From: Streptomyces sp. NBC_01217
Lineage (GTDB): Bacteria > Actinomycetota > Actinomycetes > Streptomycetales > Streptomycetaceae
Assembly (NCBI RefSeq): GCF_035994185.1
Contig: NZ_CP108538.1
Span: 8,621,501 to 8,685,500, forward strand
Direction of reading: 5' to 3'
Length of the DNA: 64,000 nt
Of the stretch, positions 36,682 through 44,579 are shown piece by piece. Under the pieces are notes generated by a model. It did not search any database, was not told the origin of the DNA, and saw only the letters and a list, made by a program, of their open reading frames with translations. Made by a program: the position numbers and the translations under genes. Each line of letters begins with the position of its first letter. The stretch's first letter is position 1.

Positions 36682-37446
36682 TCATGTGGCTGTCATGCCG
36701 CCGTCGATGGCGAGTGCGGCCCCGGTGATGAACGTCGCTTCGTCGCTGAGGAGAAAGGCCACGAACGCCGCGATCTCGTCCGGCTGGGCTATCCGCCCGA
36801 TCGGGTGCAAGGCTCCGGCCACGCGGACGGCCTCCTCCGGTGGCAGACCCATGTTGTTACGGAGGAGGGGAGTGTCGACGCCGCCGGTGACGAGCGCGTT
36901 GATGCGTACGCCGGTAGCGGCCGTGTCGAGGGCGGCCGACCGCGTGAGCCCGACGACGCCGTGCTTGGCGGCGCTGTAGGAGGCCATGCCGGCGGCTCCG
37001 GTGACTGCGAGGTTGGAAGCGTTGTTCACGATCGCACCGCCGCCGGATGCCTGAAGCACCGGCACTTGGTACTTCAGGCTGAAGAAGACGCTACTGAGGT
37101 TGAGCGCCAGGTCGGCGTTCCATGCCTTGCCGTCGATGTCGGTCAGCGGGCCGACGGCGGTGGCCGCGCCGACGTTGTTGAAGGCCCCGTCGAGGCGTCC
37201 GTGCCGGTCGACCACCTGCCGGACCAAGTCCGCGACCTCATCCTCCGCTGTCACGTCGGTGCGTACGAAGACGGCGTCTGTTCCGCCTGCACGGAGTTCG
37301 GCGGCCAGCGCGTCGCCGGCTTCCTTGCCACGGGCCGCGAGGACGACCTTTGCGCCCTCGGCGGCGACCCGCTCGGCAGCGGCACGGCCCATGCCCGAGG
37401 TGGCGCCGGTGATGAGGACGACCTTGTCTGTGAAACGTGCGGACAT
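36682..37446 (-). CDS. short-chain dehydrogenase/reductase
   Basis: A 254-residue classical SDR. The NAD(P)-binding motif is TGATSGMG, followed by NNVGAA (the NAG-type motif), the catalytic Ser in NNASNLAVTGAAGMASYSAAKHG with Tyr and Lys in YSAAK, and the ending FITGAALAIDGGMTAT. ATG 37446 has GGAG 9 bases upstream. It lies just downstream of the truncated quinone-oxidoreductase fragment, and both diverge from the HxlR gene. HxlR-class regulators often control such enzymes in response to quinones or aldehydes. Confidence 0.9.
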   Translation of the reverse strand: MSARFTDKVVLITGATSGMGRAAAERVAAEGAKVVLAARGKEAGDALAAELRAGGTDAVFVRTDVTAEDEVADLVRQVVDRHGRLDGAFNNVGAATAVGPLTDIDGKAWNADLALNLSSVFFSLKYQVPVLQASGGGAIVNNASNLAVTGAAGMASYSAAKHGVVGLTRSAALDTAATGVRINALVTGGVDTPLLRNNMGLPPEEAVRVAGALHPIGRIAQPDEIAAFVAFLLSDEATFITGAALAIDGGMTAT

Positions 37447-37485
37447 TGCTGACAACTCCTGGGTGTGCTTGAAAATGGGAGAGAT

Positions 37486-37740
37486 TCAGAAGGTGATGAC
37501 GAGTCGGCCGTGGACGCCACCGGCCGCGAACCGCCGGTGCGCGTCAGCGGCCTCGACGGGGGAATGGGTCTGCGCGACCCGCGGGATGAGGACGCCCGCC
37601 TCGGCGAGTTCGCGGACAAATGTGCCGCCGTCGCGGACGGCGCCGAAGAACTCGTACAGCCCAACGGCTCGCATGTCGCAACCCCTCGAGGAGTACCCAA
37701 CGAATACCAGGTACGTGTTTCGTACCTGTTGTCGAGTCTC
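37486..37740 (-). pseudogene. 3' fragment of a zinc-independent quinone oxidoreductase
   Basis: The minus strand encodes RAVGLYEFFGAVRDGGTFVRELAEAGVLIPRVAQTHSPVEAADAHRRFAAGGVHGRLVITF, the last 60 or so residues of an MDR-type NADP-dependent quinone oxidoreductase; members are about 300 residues long. The Rossmann domain and N-terminus are gone. The operator-like repeats that would have driven the intact gene remain upstream. Confidence 0.6.
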
Positions 37741-37859
37741 CAGAACCACCACCAACCCGACAAGAGGGCACTTTGAAGTGCGCAGGTATCCCGGCGAGAA
37801 CCACTCCAGGACCGAGATCGGCCGTGATCTGTACCTGGTCGCATGGGCCGTACCTGGTC
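37708..37859. promoter_or_regulatory. GTACCTG repeat cluster (HxlR operator candidate)
   Basis: A perfect inverted repeat CAGGTACG-TGTTT-CGTACCTG (37708-37728) is followed by two direct copies of GTACCTGGTC at 37831-37840 and 37850-37859, 19 bases apart. The last ends 20 bases before the HxlR start, among AT-rich CGTATACTTACTT. A shared GTACCTG core in four half-sites between a regulator and divergent oxidoreductase genes is what an HxlR autoregulatory region looks like. Confidence 0.6.
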
Positions 37860-37879
37860 ACGCTCGTATACTTACTTCC

Positions 37880-38272
37880 ATGGCGCACCCGACCATGGAA
37901 CCTGGCGGCACGGACTCCGCTCTGTGTGAACAAGGCCGTGACCTCACCCGCAACGTGCTGGAGCGGATCGGCGACAAGTGGTCCGTAGTCGTGATCTGCA
38001 AGCTCGCCGACACCACACGCGGGTTCAACGAACTGCGCCGCCTCAGCGGCCCCATCACCCAGCGGATGCTCAGCGCCACACTGCGCAGGCTCGAGCGCGA
38101 CGGGCTGGTGACGCGGACCGTCCTCAACACCAAGCCCCCACGCGTCGACTACGCCCTCACCTCGCGCGGGCTCAGTCTGCTGGAAATCGTCCAAGCGCTG
38201 GCTCGGTGGGCGGAGGAGAACGCCGGCGGCATCCTGGACTCAAGAACGACCTTCGATGCCGAACATTTGTGA
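37880..38272 (+). CDS. HxlR-family transcriptional regulator
   Basis: A 130-residue winged-helix regulator: LCEQGRDLTRNVLERIGDKWSVVVICKLADTTRGFNELRRLSGPITQRMLSATLRRLERDGLVTRTVLNTKPPRVDYALTSRGLSLLEIVQALARWAEEN. One cysteine (Cys16, in ALCEQG) is at the N-terminal place used for redox sensing in this family. ATG 37880 is used; longer frames upstream cross the operator region. It probably controls itself and the divergent SDR gene. Confidence 0.88.
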   Translation: MAHPTMEPGGTDSALCEQGRDLTRNVLERIGDKWSVVVICKLADTTRGFNELRRLSGPITQRMLSATLRRLERDGLVTRTVLNTKPPRVDYALTSRGLSLLEIVQALARWAEENAGGILDSRTTFDAEHL

Positions 38273-38424
38273 AGGCCCCAACTCCCACTGCGGGGCACCG
38301 GGCGCCCGCAAGGCGATGCGTATCGGCCGCTGATCGCCGTCCGCCGGGGTAGGCATGCCGCCGGTCTGCGAGTGAGCGGCGGCACACCCAACCGTGCGGC
38401 CTCGGCCGCCCGGGCCTGCGCCGG

Positions 38425-38973
38425 TCAGCCGCAGGCGTTTGCCTTCTCGGCGTTGTTGTAGGCGGCGGAGATCCAACTTCCGGTGGCCGGGTTCCGGAAG
38501 TAGTACGCGCCATGGTCCGACTTGCCCCGCAGGAACGTCACCGGCCGCGCCGAGTCTCCGTAGTAGACGTATTGCAGAGTGCTGTTGTAGTCGCCCCCGA
38601 ACCGCAACCCGTTGTCCGCGTTCGCGAAACTCTGGACCTCGGCCCTGCCGGAATCCAGCTCGCCCCAGCTGTGATCCAGATTCCACTGACGGGTTGCCGC
38701 CTGCGTACCGGAACCGAATACGCAGTCGATGTCGCTGGTGTACCGAAGGTAGCCGTCGCTCCAGAGGATCCACTGCCACAGCCCCGCCACGTTCGTGGTG
38801 TTGCCGTAACCGATCGGCCCCTCGTCGTTCCAGTCGTTCTCGTAGCCGTTGTTGAGCCCGGGGTCCGCGTCGACATATCCCTCACCGACAGCTGACGCCG
38901 GACTGGTACCGGATGACAGGGTGAACGCAAGGGCGGCGATGACAGCCAGCGACGCCTTCTTGAACTTGGACAT
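38425..38973 (-). CDS. secreted PG-binding-like small protein, paralogue A
   Basis: A 182-residue exported protein with a Sec signal peptide (MSKFKKASLAVIAALAFTLSSGTSPASA). The mature part, GYVDADPGLNNGYENDWNDEGP...NVAGLWQWILWSDG...DIDCVFGSGTQAATRQWNLDHSWGELDSG...FANADNGLRF...VTFLRG...YYFRNPATG, aligns over its whole length with the protein at 43854-44405. A conserved Cys in DIDC and one near the end may form a disulfide. The central pattern resembles a peptidoglycan-binding fold (AT+xxQ...W.L..DG..G..T), but weakly. ATG 38973 is chosen for the signal peptide. It is at one edge of a secreted cluster. Confidence 0.7.
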   Translation of the reverse strand: MSKFKKASLAVIAALAFTLSSGTSPASAVGEGYVDADPGLNNGYENDWNDEGPIGYGNTTNVAGLWQWILWSDGYLRYTSDIDCVFGSGTQAATRQWNLDHSWGELDSGRAEVQSFANADNGLRFGGDYNSTLQYVYYGDSARPVTFLRGKSDHGAYYFRNPATGSWISAAYNNAEKANACG

Positions 38974-39117
38974 ATGGGTCTCGTTTCCGGTAAGAGGAGT
39001 CAATCCTCGAAGCTTCCAATGGGCGAGGGCCGGCAGTTCACCGGCCGTGCCCCGTGGCAGCCGCGGGCCGCACGTCTCGCAGTTCCGCGGCGGGGCACCC
39101 GGGGCCGCGGTCGGCTG

Positions 39118-39579
39118 TCACCAGACCCTTACGCAGTAGTCGGCCCACTCGGCGAATGCGGCCTTGGTCTGGGATCCGGCTATGCCGTCGATGGCTCCGC
39201 GGTAGTACCCCTTGTCGCGGAGGATCTCCTGCAGTCCCTCGACGGTTTTCGGTCCCACGATCCCGTCGATCAGGCCGTCGTAGTACCAGGGGCTCATGTG
39301 TTTCTGAAGGGCCTTCCAGCTGAGGGTGCCGAGGTAGCCGTCGACTGTTCCGGCGTACCCCGAGGTGCCCTTCAGCATCCGCTGGATCCCCTTGGCCTGG
39401 GTGGTGGTCAGGCCGAGGTTGACCACCGCGCTCGCCCCGGCCTCGTCGGCGCTGACGGCCGGCCGCGCGGTCGGCACGGTGACGGCGAAGCCGGTGCTCG
39501 CGGAGGCGAGGCCGGTCGCGGCCGCCCCGATGAGGACGGTGACGCTGAGGAGTGTCCTGCTCAATGGCCTGGGTCGCAT
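39118..39579 (-). CDS. secreted peptidoglycan-binding-domain protein
   Basis: A 153-residue exported protein with a signal peptide (MRPRPLSRTLLSVTVLIGAAATGLASA). After it come two short PG_binding_1-like repeats: TTTQAKGIQRMLKGTSGYAGTVDGYLGTLSWKALQKHM and YYDGLIDGIVGPKTVEGLQEILRDKGYYRGAIDGIAGSQTKAAFAEW. The D-G-x-x-G-x-x-T loops are clear. No catalytic domain is attached. GGAAGG precedes ATG 39579. It probably docks on the wall alongside the large SGNH protein encoded upstream on the same strand. Confidence 0.78.
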   Translation of the reverse strand: MRPRPLSRTLLSVTVLIGAAATGLASASTGFAVTVPTARPAVSADEAGASAVVNLGLTTTQAKGIQRMLKGTSGYAGTVDGYLGTLSWKALQKHMSPWYYDGLIDGIVGPKTVEGLQEILRDKGYYRGAIDGIAGSQTKAAFAEWADYCVRVW

Positions 39580-39733
39580 GCTCTCTCTGCCTTCCGAGTA
39601 GGGGGTGGAACCGCTTTTCGGCATACCGCCGCCCATCGCGTCGGAGCCGCCCGCAGTTGCCATTGCCGGGCTGGTTGTTGTCCAGGTGCCGCCCGGGCCC
39701 GAGAGCCACTGGCTCAAGGGCCCGGGCCTTGCC

Positions 39734-42700
39734 TCACGGCTGGGTCAGCGCCTGTTCGAGGACGCCGGCATACAGCTGTGCTCCCGCGATATTGGGATGG
39801 AACGACTTCATCGAGGCCGGGCCATCACTGTCCGCCTTCGAACGATCGGTGAGTACGACCCCGTTGATGGCCGGGATATTTGCCTCGCCGCTGCAGATCG
39901 CCCGCCCTTCGAAAGCGGTACGGGGATCGGCGAACTCCGCGTTGGCGAGATACTGGGAGTTCGCGGCGGCCACGGCGGCCGACATCTGGGCCGCCAACTG
40001 ATCCGCGACGCCGTTCAGCCAGATCGTCTCCGCCCGGTTGACGAGCGGGCCGTCGCACGGTCCCTCCGGGTCGAGCAGCGCGGGATATCCCATCAGGATG
40101 ATACGGGCGTTGGGCGCCTGCTCATGGATCGCGCGCAGCGTGGCGGTGAGACGTGGTGCGATCTCGTTCTGCAGCCAGTCGGACACCCACTCGCTCAGTC
40201 GGCCGGTGGTGCCCCCGGTCGCTTCCCCGGTGTCCGGGTCCCAGGCTTCGATGCCGGTCGGGTCGTCCTGGCAGTCATCGGTGAAGGTTCCGATGAGACA
40301 GTGCTCGATGATCGGGGCGAACCCGGAGTCGTTTCCTCCGACCGACAGAGTGACCAGCGTGGTGTTCTGGTCGAGATAGCCCTGCTCGATCTGGGGAAGC
40401 TCACTGTTCTGGCCGCGGTTCAGGATGTTGTAGTGCTGGGCACCGGAGCAGGCGATGAACTGGTAGTCCATGTCCGGGCTTCTGCTGTCCGCCATCTCGC
40501 CGATGGAGTCGGCGTACAGCGGCAGCGTGGCCACGCGGGACCATGCCTTGGTCGACCGGTGACAGGCGTTCCTCGTGGCGGGGTTGGTCTCGTCGTAGTA
40601 GTCGCTCTCGGGGTAGTAGTCGTCGCCCGCCCTGACGGTGACACCTTCCCCGGACGAGAACGAGTCGCCCATGGCCACGATCTGGTTGGCCGGCTTGCCG
40701 CCAAGTGGTTCGAAGCCAACGGCGTCCCAGGCCACGTCCTCGGTTCCGTTACCGTCCTTGGTGACGTTGGAGAGCTGTACCCGAGGTGTGTCGACGAAGT
40801 TGAACGCGCCGAGCGAGAGCCACTTGTTGGACATGACCCGCTGCGGCTTGACCCGGTTCGGACTCGTGGAATCGGTGCCGAGGACGGTGTAGTACGCCTG
40901 GCGGGTGTGGGCTCCGTGATCCGGAATGTGCACCCAGACCCGCATCCACCCCCGTGCCTCCGGACGCAGGGTCCAGGTGCCGGTCGCCTTCGGCCTGGGA
41001 GCCTCCGACGAGGGCTGCCGGTAGGTGTGCGAGAACCAGAAGTGGTTGTCGTACCCCGCGCCGAGCTGATGCAGGTCCATGCGCCCCGAGGGTGAGGGGA
41101 AGTCGAAGGAGAAGGAGCCCGCCGATGTGGAGGCCCCGCAGCTTCGTCCCGAACCGCCCATCGGGGTGACGCCCTCCGCCACGTCGTCGACGATGAGGGT
41201 TCCGGCCGGCAGTTCGGCCGTGCAGCGCGGCGGGTAGGCGGTGCCGTCGGGCTGCTCGGGATAGCTCGTGTCGAACCGGTGCAGCGGGTAGCCGCACGCA
41301 CGCGCGGCCGGACCGCATTCCTTCCAGGTCGCCGGCCCGTGGTACCAGCACTTCAGGAACAGCGGGTCGTCCTCGTCCGTGGGCAGCAGACAGGGACCGT
41401 TCTCCTGCTCGTCGTCGTTCTCGATCAGGGCGGGATCGCAGTCGTTGATCAGACCGCTGCAGAACAGGCCGATCGGCGGCTTGGCATCGGTCCGGAACAG
41501 CCCGTTGAGCCATGTGGCGGGGCGGTAGCCGGCACCGAACTCGCCGGGAGCGGTCATCGCGAAGAGGGGACGCCCCGCCCAGCCGATCACCTTCTCCGGA
41601 TAGGGCCAGTCCTGCGGGTGCGAGGCGTGCTCGTAGTCGTCCCGGCCGTACTCGTCCTCCAGGAAGGGAGTGCGGTTCTCCTTCCACAGCGGATTGGCCG
41701 GGTTGTTGGTCCAGCCGACGCCCCACTTACCGGAGTTGGCGGCCGCGGAGGACTGGGGGTAGTAGCCGCTGTTGTAGGCCCACAGGGCGTAGAACCAGTT
41801 CTCGATCCATTGCGGCTCGCCGTTGTTGATGACCAGTCCGTCGGCCTGCGTCTGGTTCCACTTGTCGGCGAGGATGTCCGCGCCCTTGGCGATGTTCGCC
41901 GCGTAGTCGACCGCCACCGCCTGCTGCTGCAACTCGGTCATGGTCGGCTGGCCCTTCCCGGGAAGACGCATGCCGTCGGTGACCTGGGTGACGCCGTAAC
42001 CGCAGTCCGAATCCGACCAGTTGATCGCCCAGGGGTCCTCCTGATCGCCGTCGGGGCTGTAGTCGACGCCGTAGAAGTTGCCGATCAGCGGGTTCGCCGA
42101 GACGCCGGGGACGGCGTATCGGGTGGCCTGCCACATGTTGGACTCCTGCGCGGTGATGCCGAGCATGATCTGGGCGGGGATGTGCCAGCCGGCACCGCTG
42201 CCCCCGCTCAGCTCCCGCAGCGGGAACAGGCTCTGGGGCGCGTAGGAGACGTCGATCCCGGTGTTCTTCCAGTTGATCGGCCGTGACGCCCCCGAGTTGA
42301 GGTTGCCGACCACGGCCTGATCCACCGCCCACTCGATCTGACGCGGCGTCGGCTGGAAGGCCTGCAGCTTCACGTCACCCCGCGGCACCGAGCACGTCCG
42401 GTCCTGGTCGACCGGGCTCGCCGCCAGCGAGACCTCGCCCGACGCGGAGGCGCCGTCGGCCTTCGCCGGCTTCGGCAACACGGGGCTGATCGCCGTGGAC
42501 GTCAACTGCGCCTCGGCGCTGCCGATCCGTACCCCTGGCAGTGCGTCGAGTTCCGTCGTCCTCCCGGTGTCCAGCGCCTTGAGGGTGATTCGCGCGGGGC
42601 GGGCCGCGAGGGCGTCCTCCTGGGAGATCCGGGAGTCCTTGCCGTCCGCCCACGCCGTGGTCAGCGCGGCGGCACCGGCACTTGAAACGCGGGCGTCCTT

Positions 42701-43753
42701 GTCGATCCCACCCGGGTTGCGGACCACGCCGGGCAGACTCGCCCCGGACTCGGCCCTACCGGTGACGAAGACCTGACCACCCGGGGTCCGCGCCAGGTCG
42801 AAGGCGGTCAGGTCGCCCTGGGCGAGCTGCGTGGCCTTCCCCTTGCCGTCGGCCGAGCGGACCTCGGCAGCGGTGACCCGGGAGACGGCGGCCCGGTCAT
42901 CGGCCGACTCCTTCTCCTTGCCGCCGGGCAGGCGGTCGATGAACGTGACACCGCCGTCCGCGTCCGGCTTGAGCTGGAACGGTACGGCGCGTGTGTGCGC
43001 CACGGTCCGTACGGACGACCCGTCGATGCGCACGACCTGCCGGCCGCGTGCGGCCACGATCCGGCCGTCCGCCACGGGCACCGCCGAGGTGACCTGACCG
43101 GCCACCTCCGCGTTCTCGGTACGGCCGTTGCGCGCGTCGGCCGTGACCAGCCGGGTCTCGCTCCTCTCCGAGCTCAGCTCGTCGGTGAACTGCGAGAACA
43201 CGGCTTGGTCCCCGGTACCGCAGCCCGGCGAGAAGTAGCCCAGGGTCGCCCGGAACGGCAGCTTGCGCACCTCACCACTGCTCAGGTCGACGATCGCGGT
43301 GAAGGCGCCGCGGCTCATCAGGTCCGGCTTGTTGGTGAAGGTCCGTGGCGCGTATGCCACCGCCGCGTACGTGCCGGATGCGGTCACGCAGGCGTTGCCG
43401 ATCCAGGTGTCCGTCTCGAATCCGGGCTCGGCGAGCGAGGCGGCGGTCCGCCACGCGTAGCCGTTCTTCTCGTCGGCCACCATCACATGGAACCCGAGCG
43501 CGTCACCGGAGGTCGTGAACGCCCGGTCCTCGGACTCCTTGTAGTCCGAGCCCAGCAGTTCGGCCCGCTTGCCACCGGGGACGGCCGACGGCTTGGTACC
43601 GGCCTCCTGGCGCGGTGCCGTGGTGTCGGCCGCGCCGGGAGGCGCGGTCTCCTTCGCGGACGCCGGCGACGTCCCGAGACCACCGGAGGCCACGGCGAGC
43701 AGCAGCCCCATGATCACGGGCACACGCGCGTGCCTGAATATCCTGCGTCTCAA
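39734..43753 (-). CDS. giant secreted transglycosylase-like/golvesin-like/SGNH hydrolase
   Basis: A 1,339-residue exported protein. A basic signal peptide (RRRIFRHARVPVIMGLLLAVASGGLGTSPASA) follows a TTG start at 43753 with AGGA-type Shine-Dalgarno; ATG 43711 would cut into it. Residues about 60-460 look like repeated beta strands. About 470-650 is transglycosylase-like (IMLGITAQESNMWQATR, CGYGVTQVTDGM). About 900-1015 is a golvesin-C-like module (WVHIPDHGAHTRQAYYTV). The C-terminal 320 residues are an SGNH hydrolase with Ser in MGDSFSSGEG (about 1029), SVGGNDSGF and His in SFHPN (about 1317). A wall- or polymer-degrading and deacylating enzyme is likely. Confidence 0.75.
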   Translation of the reverse strand: MRRRIFRHARVPVIMGLLLAVASGGLGTSPASAKETAPPGAADTTAPRQEAGTKPSAVPGGKRAELLGSDYKESEDRAFTTSGDALGFHVMVADEKNGYAWRTAASLAEPGFETDTWIGNACVTASGTYAAVAYAPRTFTNKPDLMSRGAFTAIVDLSSGEVRKLPFRATLGYFSPGCGTGDQAVFSQFTDELSSERSETRLVTADARNGRTENAEVAGQVTSAVPVADGRIVAARGRQVVRIDGSSVRTVAHTRAVPFQLKPDADGGVTFIDRLPGGKEKESADDRAAVSRVTAAEVRSADGKGKATQLAQGDLTAFDLARTPGGQVFVTGRAESGASLPGVVRNPGGIDKDARVSSAGAAALTTAWADGKDSRISQEDALAARPARITLKALDTGRTTELDALPGVRIGSAEAQLTSTAISPVLPKPAKADGASASGEVSLAASPVDQDRTCSVPRGDVKLQAFQPTPRQIEWAVDQAVVGNLNSGASRPINWKNTGIDVSYAPQSLFPLRELSGGSGAGWHIPAQIMLGITAQESNMWQATRYAVPGVSANPLIGNFYGVDYSPDGDQEDPWAINWSDSDCGYGVTQVTDGMRLPGKGQPTMTELQQQAVAVDYAANIAKGADILADKWNQTQADGLVINNGEPQWIENWFYALWAYNSGYYPQSSAAANSGKWGVGWTNNPANPLWKENRTPFLEDEYGRDDYEHASHPQDWPYPEKVIGWAGRPLFAMTAPGEFGAGYRPATWLNGLFRTDAKPPIGLFCSGLINDCDPALIENDDEQENGPCLLPTDEDDPLFLKCWYHGPATWKECGPAARACGYPLHRFDTSYPEQPDGTAYPPRCTAELPAGTLIVDDVAEGVTPMGGSGRSCGASTSAGSFSFDFPSPSGRMDLHQLGAGYDNHFWFSHTYRQPSSEAPRPKATGTWTLRPEARGWMRVWVHIPDHGAHTRQAYYTVLGTDSTSPNRVKPQRVMSNKWLSLGAFNFVDTPRVQLSNVTKDGNGTEDVAWDAVGFEPLGGKPANQIVAMGDSFSSGEGVTVRAGDDYYPESDYYDETNPATRNACHRSTKAWSRVATLPLYADSIGEMADSRSPDMDYQFIACSGAQHYNILNRGQNSELPQIEQGYLDQNTTLVTLSVGGNDSGFAPIIEHCLIGTFTDDCQDDPTGIEAWDPDTGEATGGTTGRLSEWVSDWLQNEIAPRLTATLRAIHEQAPNARIILMGYPALLDPEGPCDGPLVNRAETIWLNGVADQLAAQMSAAVAAANSQYLANAEFADPRTAFEGRAICSGEANIPAINGVVLTDRSKADSDGPASMKSFHPNIAGAQLYAGVLEQALTQP

Positions 43754-43853
43754 CTTCCTGTCCTCACTGTGCGGGGAAACGCCTCGGACCAGGGCGTGCG
43801 AACGCCGGTGAGGACAGCGGTGGCTTGCGGCCTCCGAGTCCCACCGCGCAGGG

Positions 43854-44405
43854 TCAGCCGCCAGGAACAAAGCAGGTCGCGAAGGGGTCGTACTTTGCCG
43901 TTTCCCACAGATTCGAGCCCACACCCGCCTCAGGGTTCTCGAAGCGGTAGGCACCACCAGAGGTACGTACGAACGTGACGGCGCGCGCTTGACCGAAGTA
44001 GGTGACCTCGCCCGTGCTTCCCCGGAGGTGGTTGTCCGCGATACTGAAGGTCTGGCTGCCTACGGCCCCGTCTGCCCCCAGACCCCATCTCGCCTGCAGT
44101 TTCTTCGTTGCGTAGGTGGTGTTGGCGCCGAAATCGCAGTCAATGTCCGCATAGTCGTAAACCGTGCCGTTCTGTTCTGTGGCGCCCTCTGCCCACAGGA
44201 CGTACTGCCAGAGACCGACCGCGTTGGAAATCTGGTACTTGCTGCCCGACCAAAGAGGGCCCTCGTCCCCCCAGTCATCGGTGATCGTGCCGGTGCCGAA
44301 GACGTACCCCTGCGAGATACTCGCCGACGCAGGGCTTGCGCTCAGCGCCGTCACGCCCAGGGCGGCACACGCGCCAAGTGCGGCCAAACCCCTCCTGATG
44401 GACAT
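43854..44405 (-). CDS. secreted PG-binding-like small protein, paralogue B
   Basis: A 183-residue exported protein with signal MSIRRGLAALGACAALGVTALSASPASA. It is clearly homologous to the protein at 38425-38973: QGYVFGTGTITDDWGDEGPLW...NAVGLWQYVLWAEG...DIDCDFGANTTYATKKLQARWGLGADGAVGSQTFSIADNHLRG...VTFVRTSGGAYRFENPEAG. Here the peptidoglycan-binding-like pattern GADGAVGSQTF is better kept. It has Cys in DIDC and one near the end, as its paralogue. It lies just upstream of the giant SGNH gene, so the two paralogues bracket the cluster. Confidence 0.72.
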   Translation of the reverse strand: MSIRRGLAALGACAALGVTALSASPASASISQGYVFGTGTITDDWGDEGPLWSGSKYQISNAVGLWQYVLWAEGATEQNGTVYDYADIDCDFGANTTYATKKLQARWGLGADGAVGSQTFSIADNHLRGSTGEVTYFGQARAVTFVRTSGGAYRFENPEAGVGSNLWETAKYDPFATCFVPGG

Positions 44406-44579
44406 ACGTTCTCCTCATCTTTCAGAGCGGGAGGCGGTGGGATCGTCTGCCTCGAACCCGTACGACGGGCACAGTAGTCCGGCCCGGTCGCTGAGCGTGC
44501 CGGTCGTTCGCCCCACAAGGAGCGACCCCGATGCCAAGGGGCGCTCTACCTTGTTCGTCGGTCAACTACCCTTGTTTCC

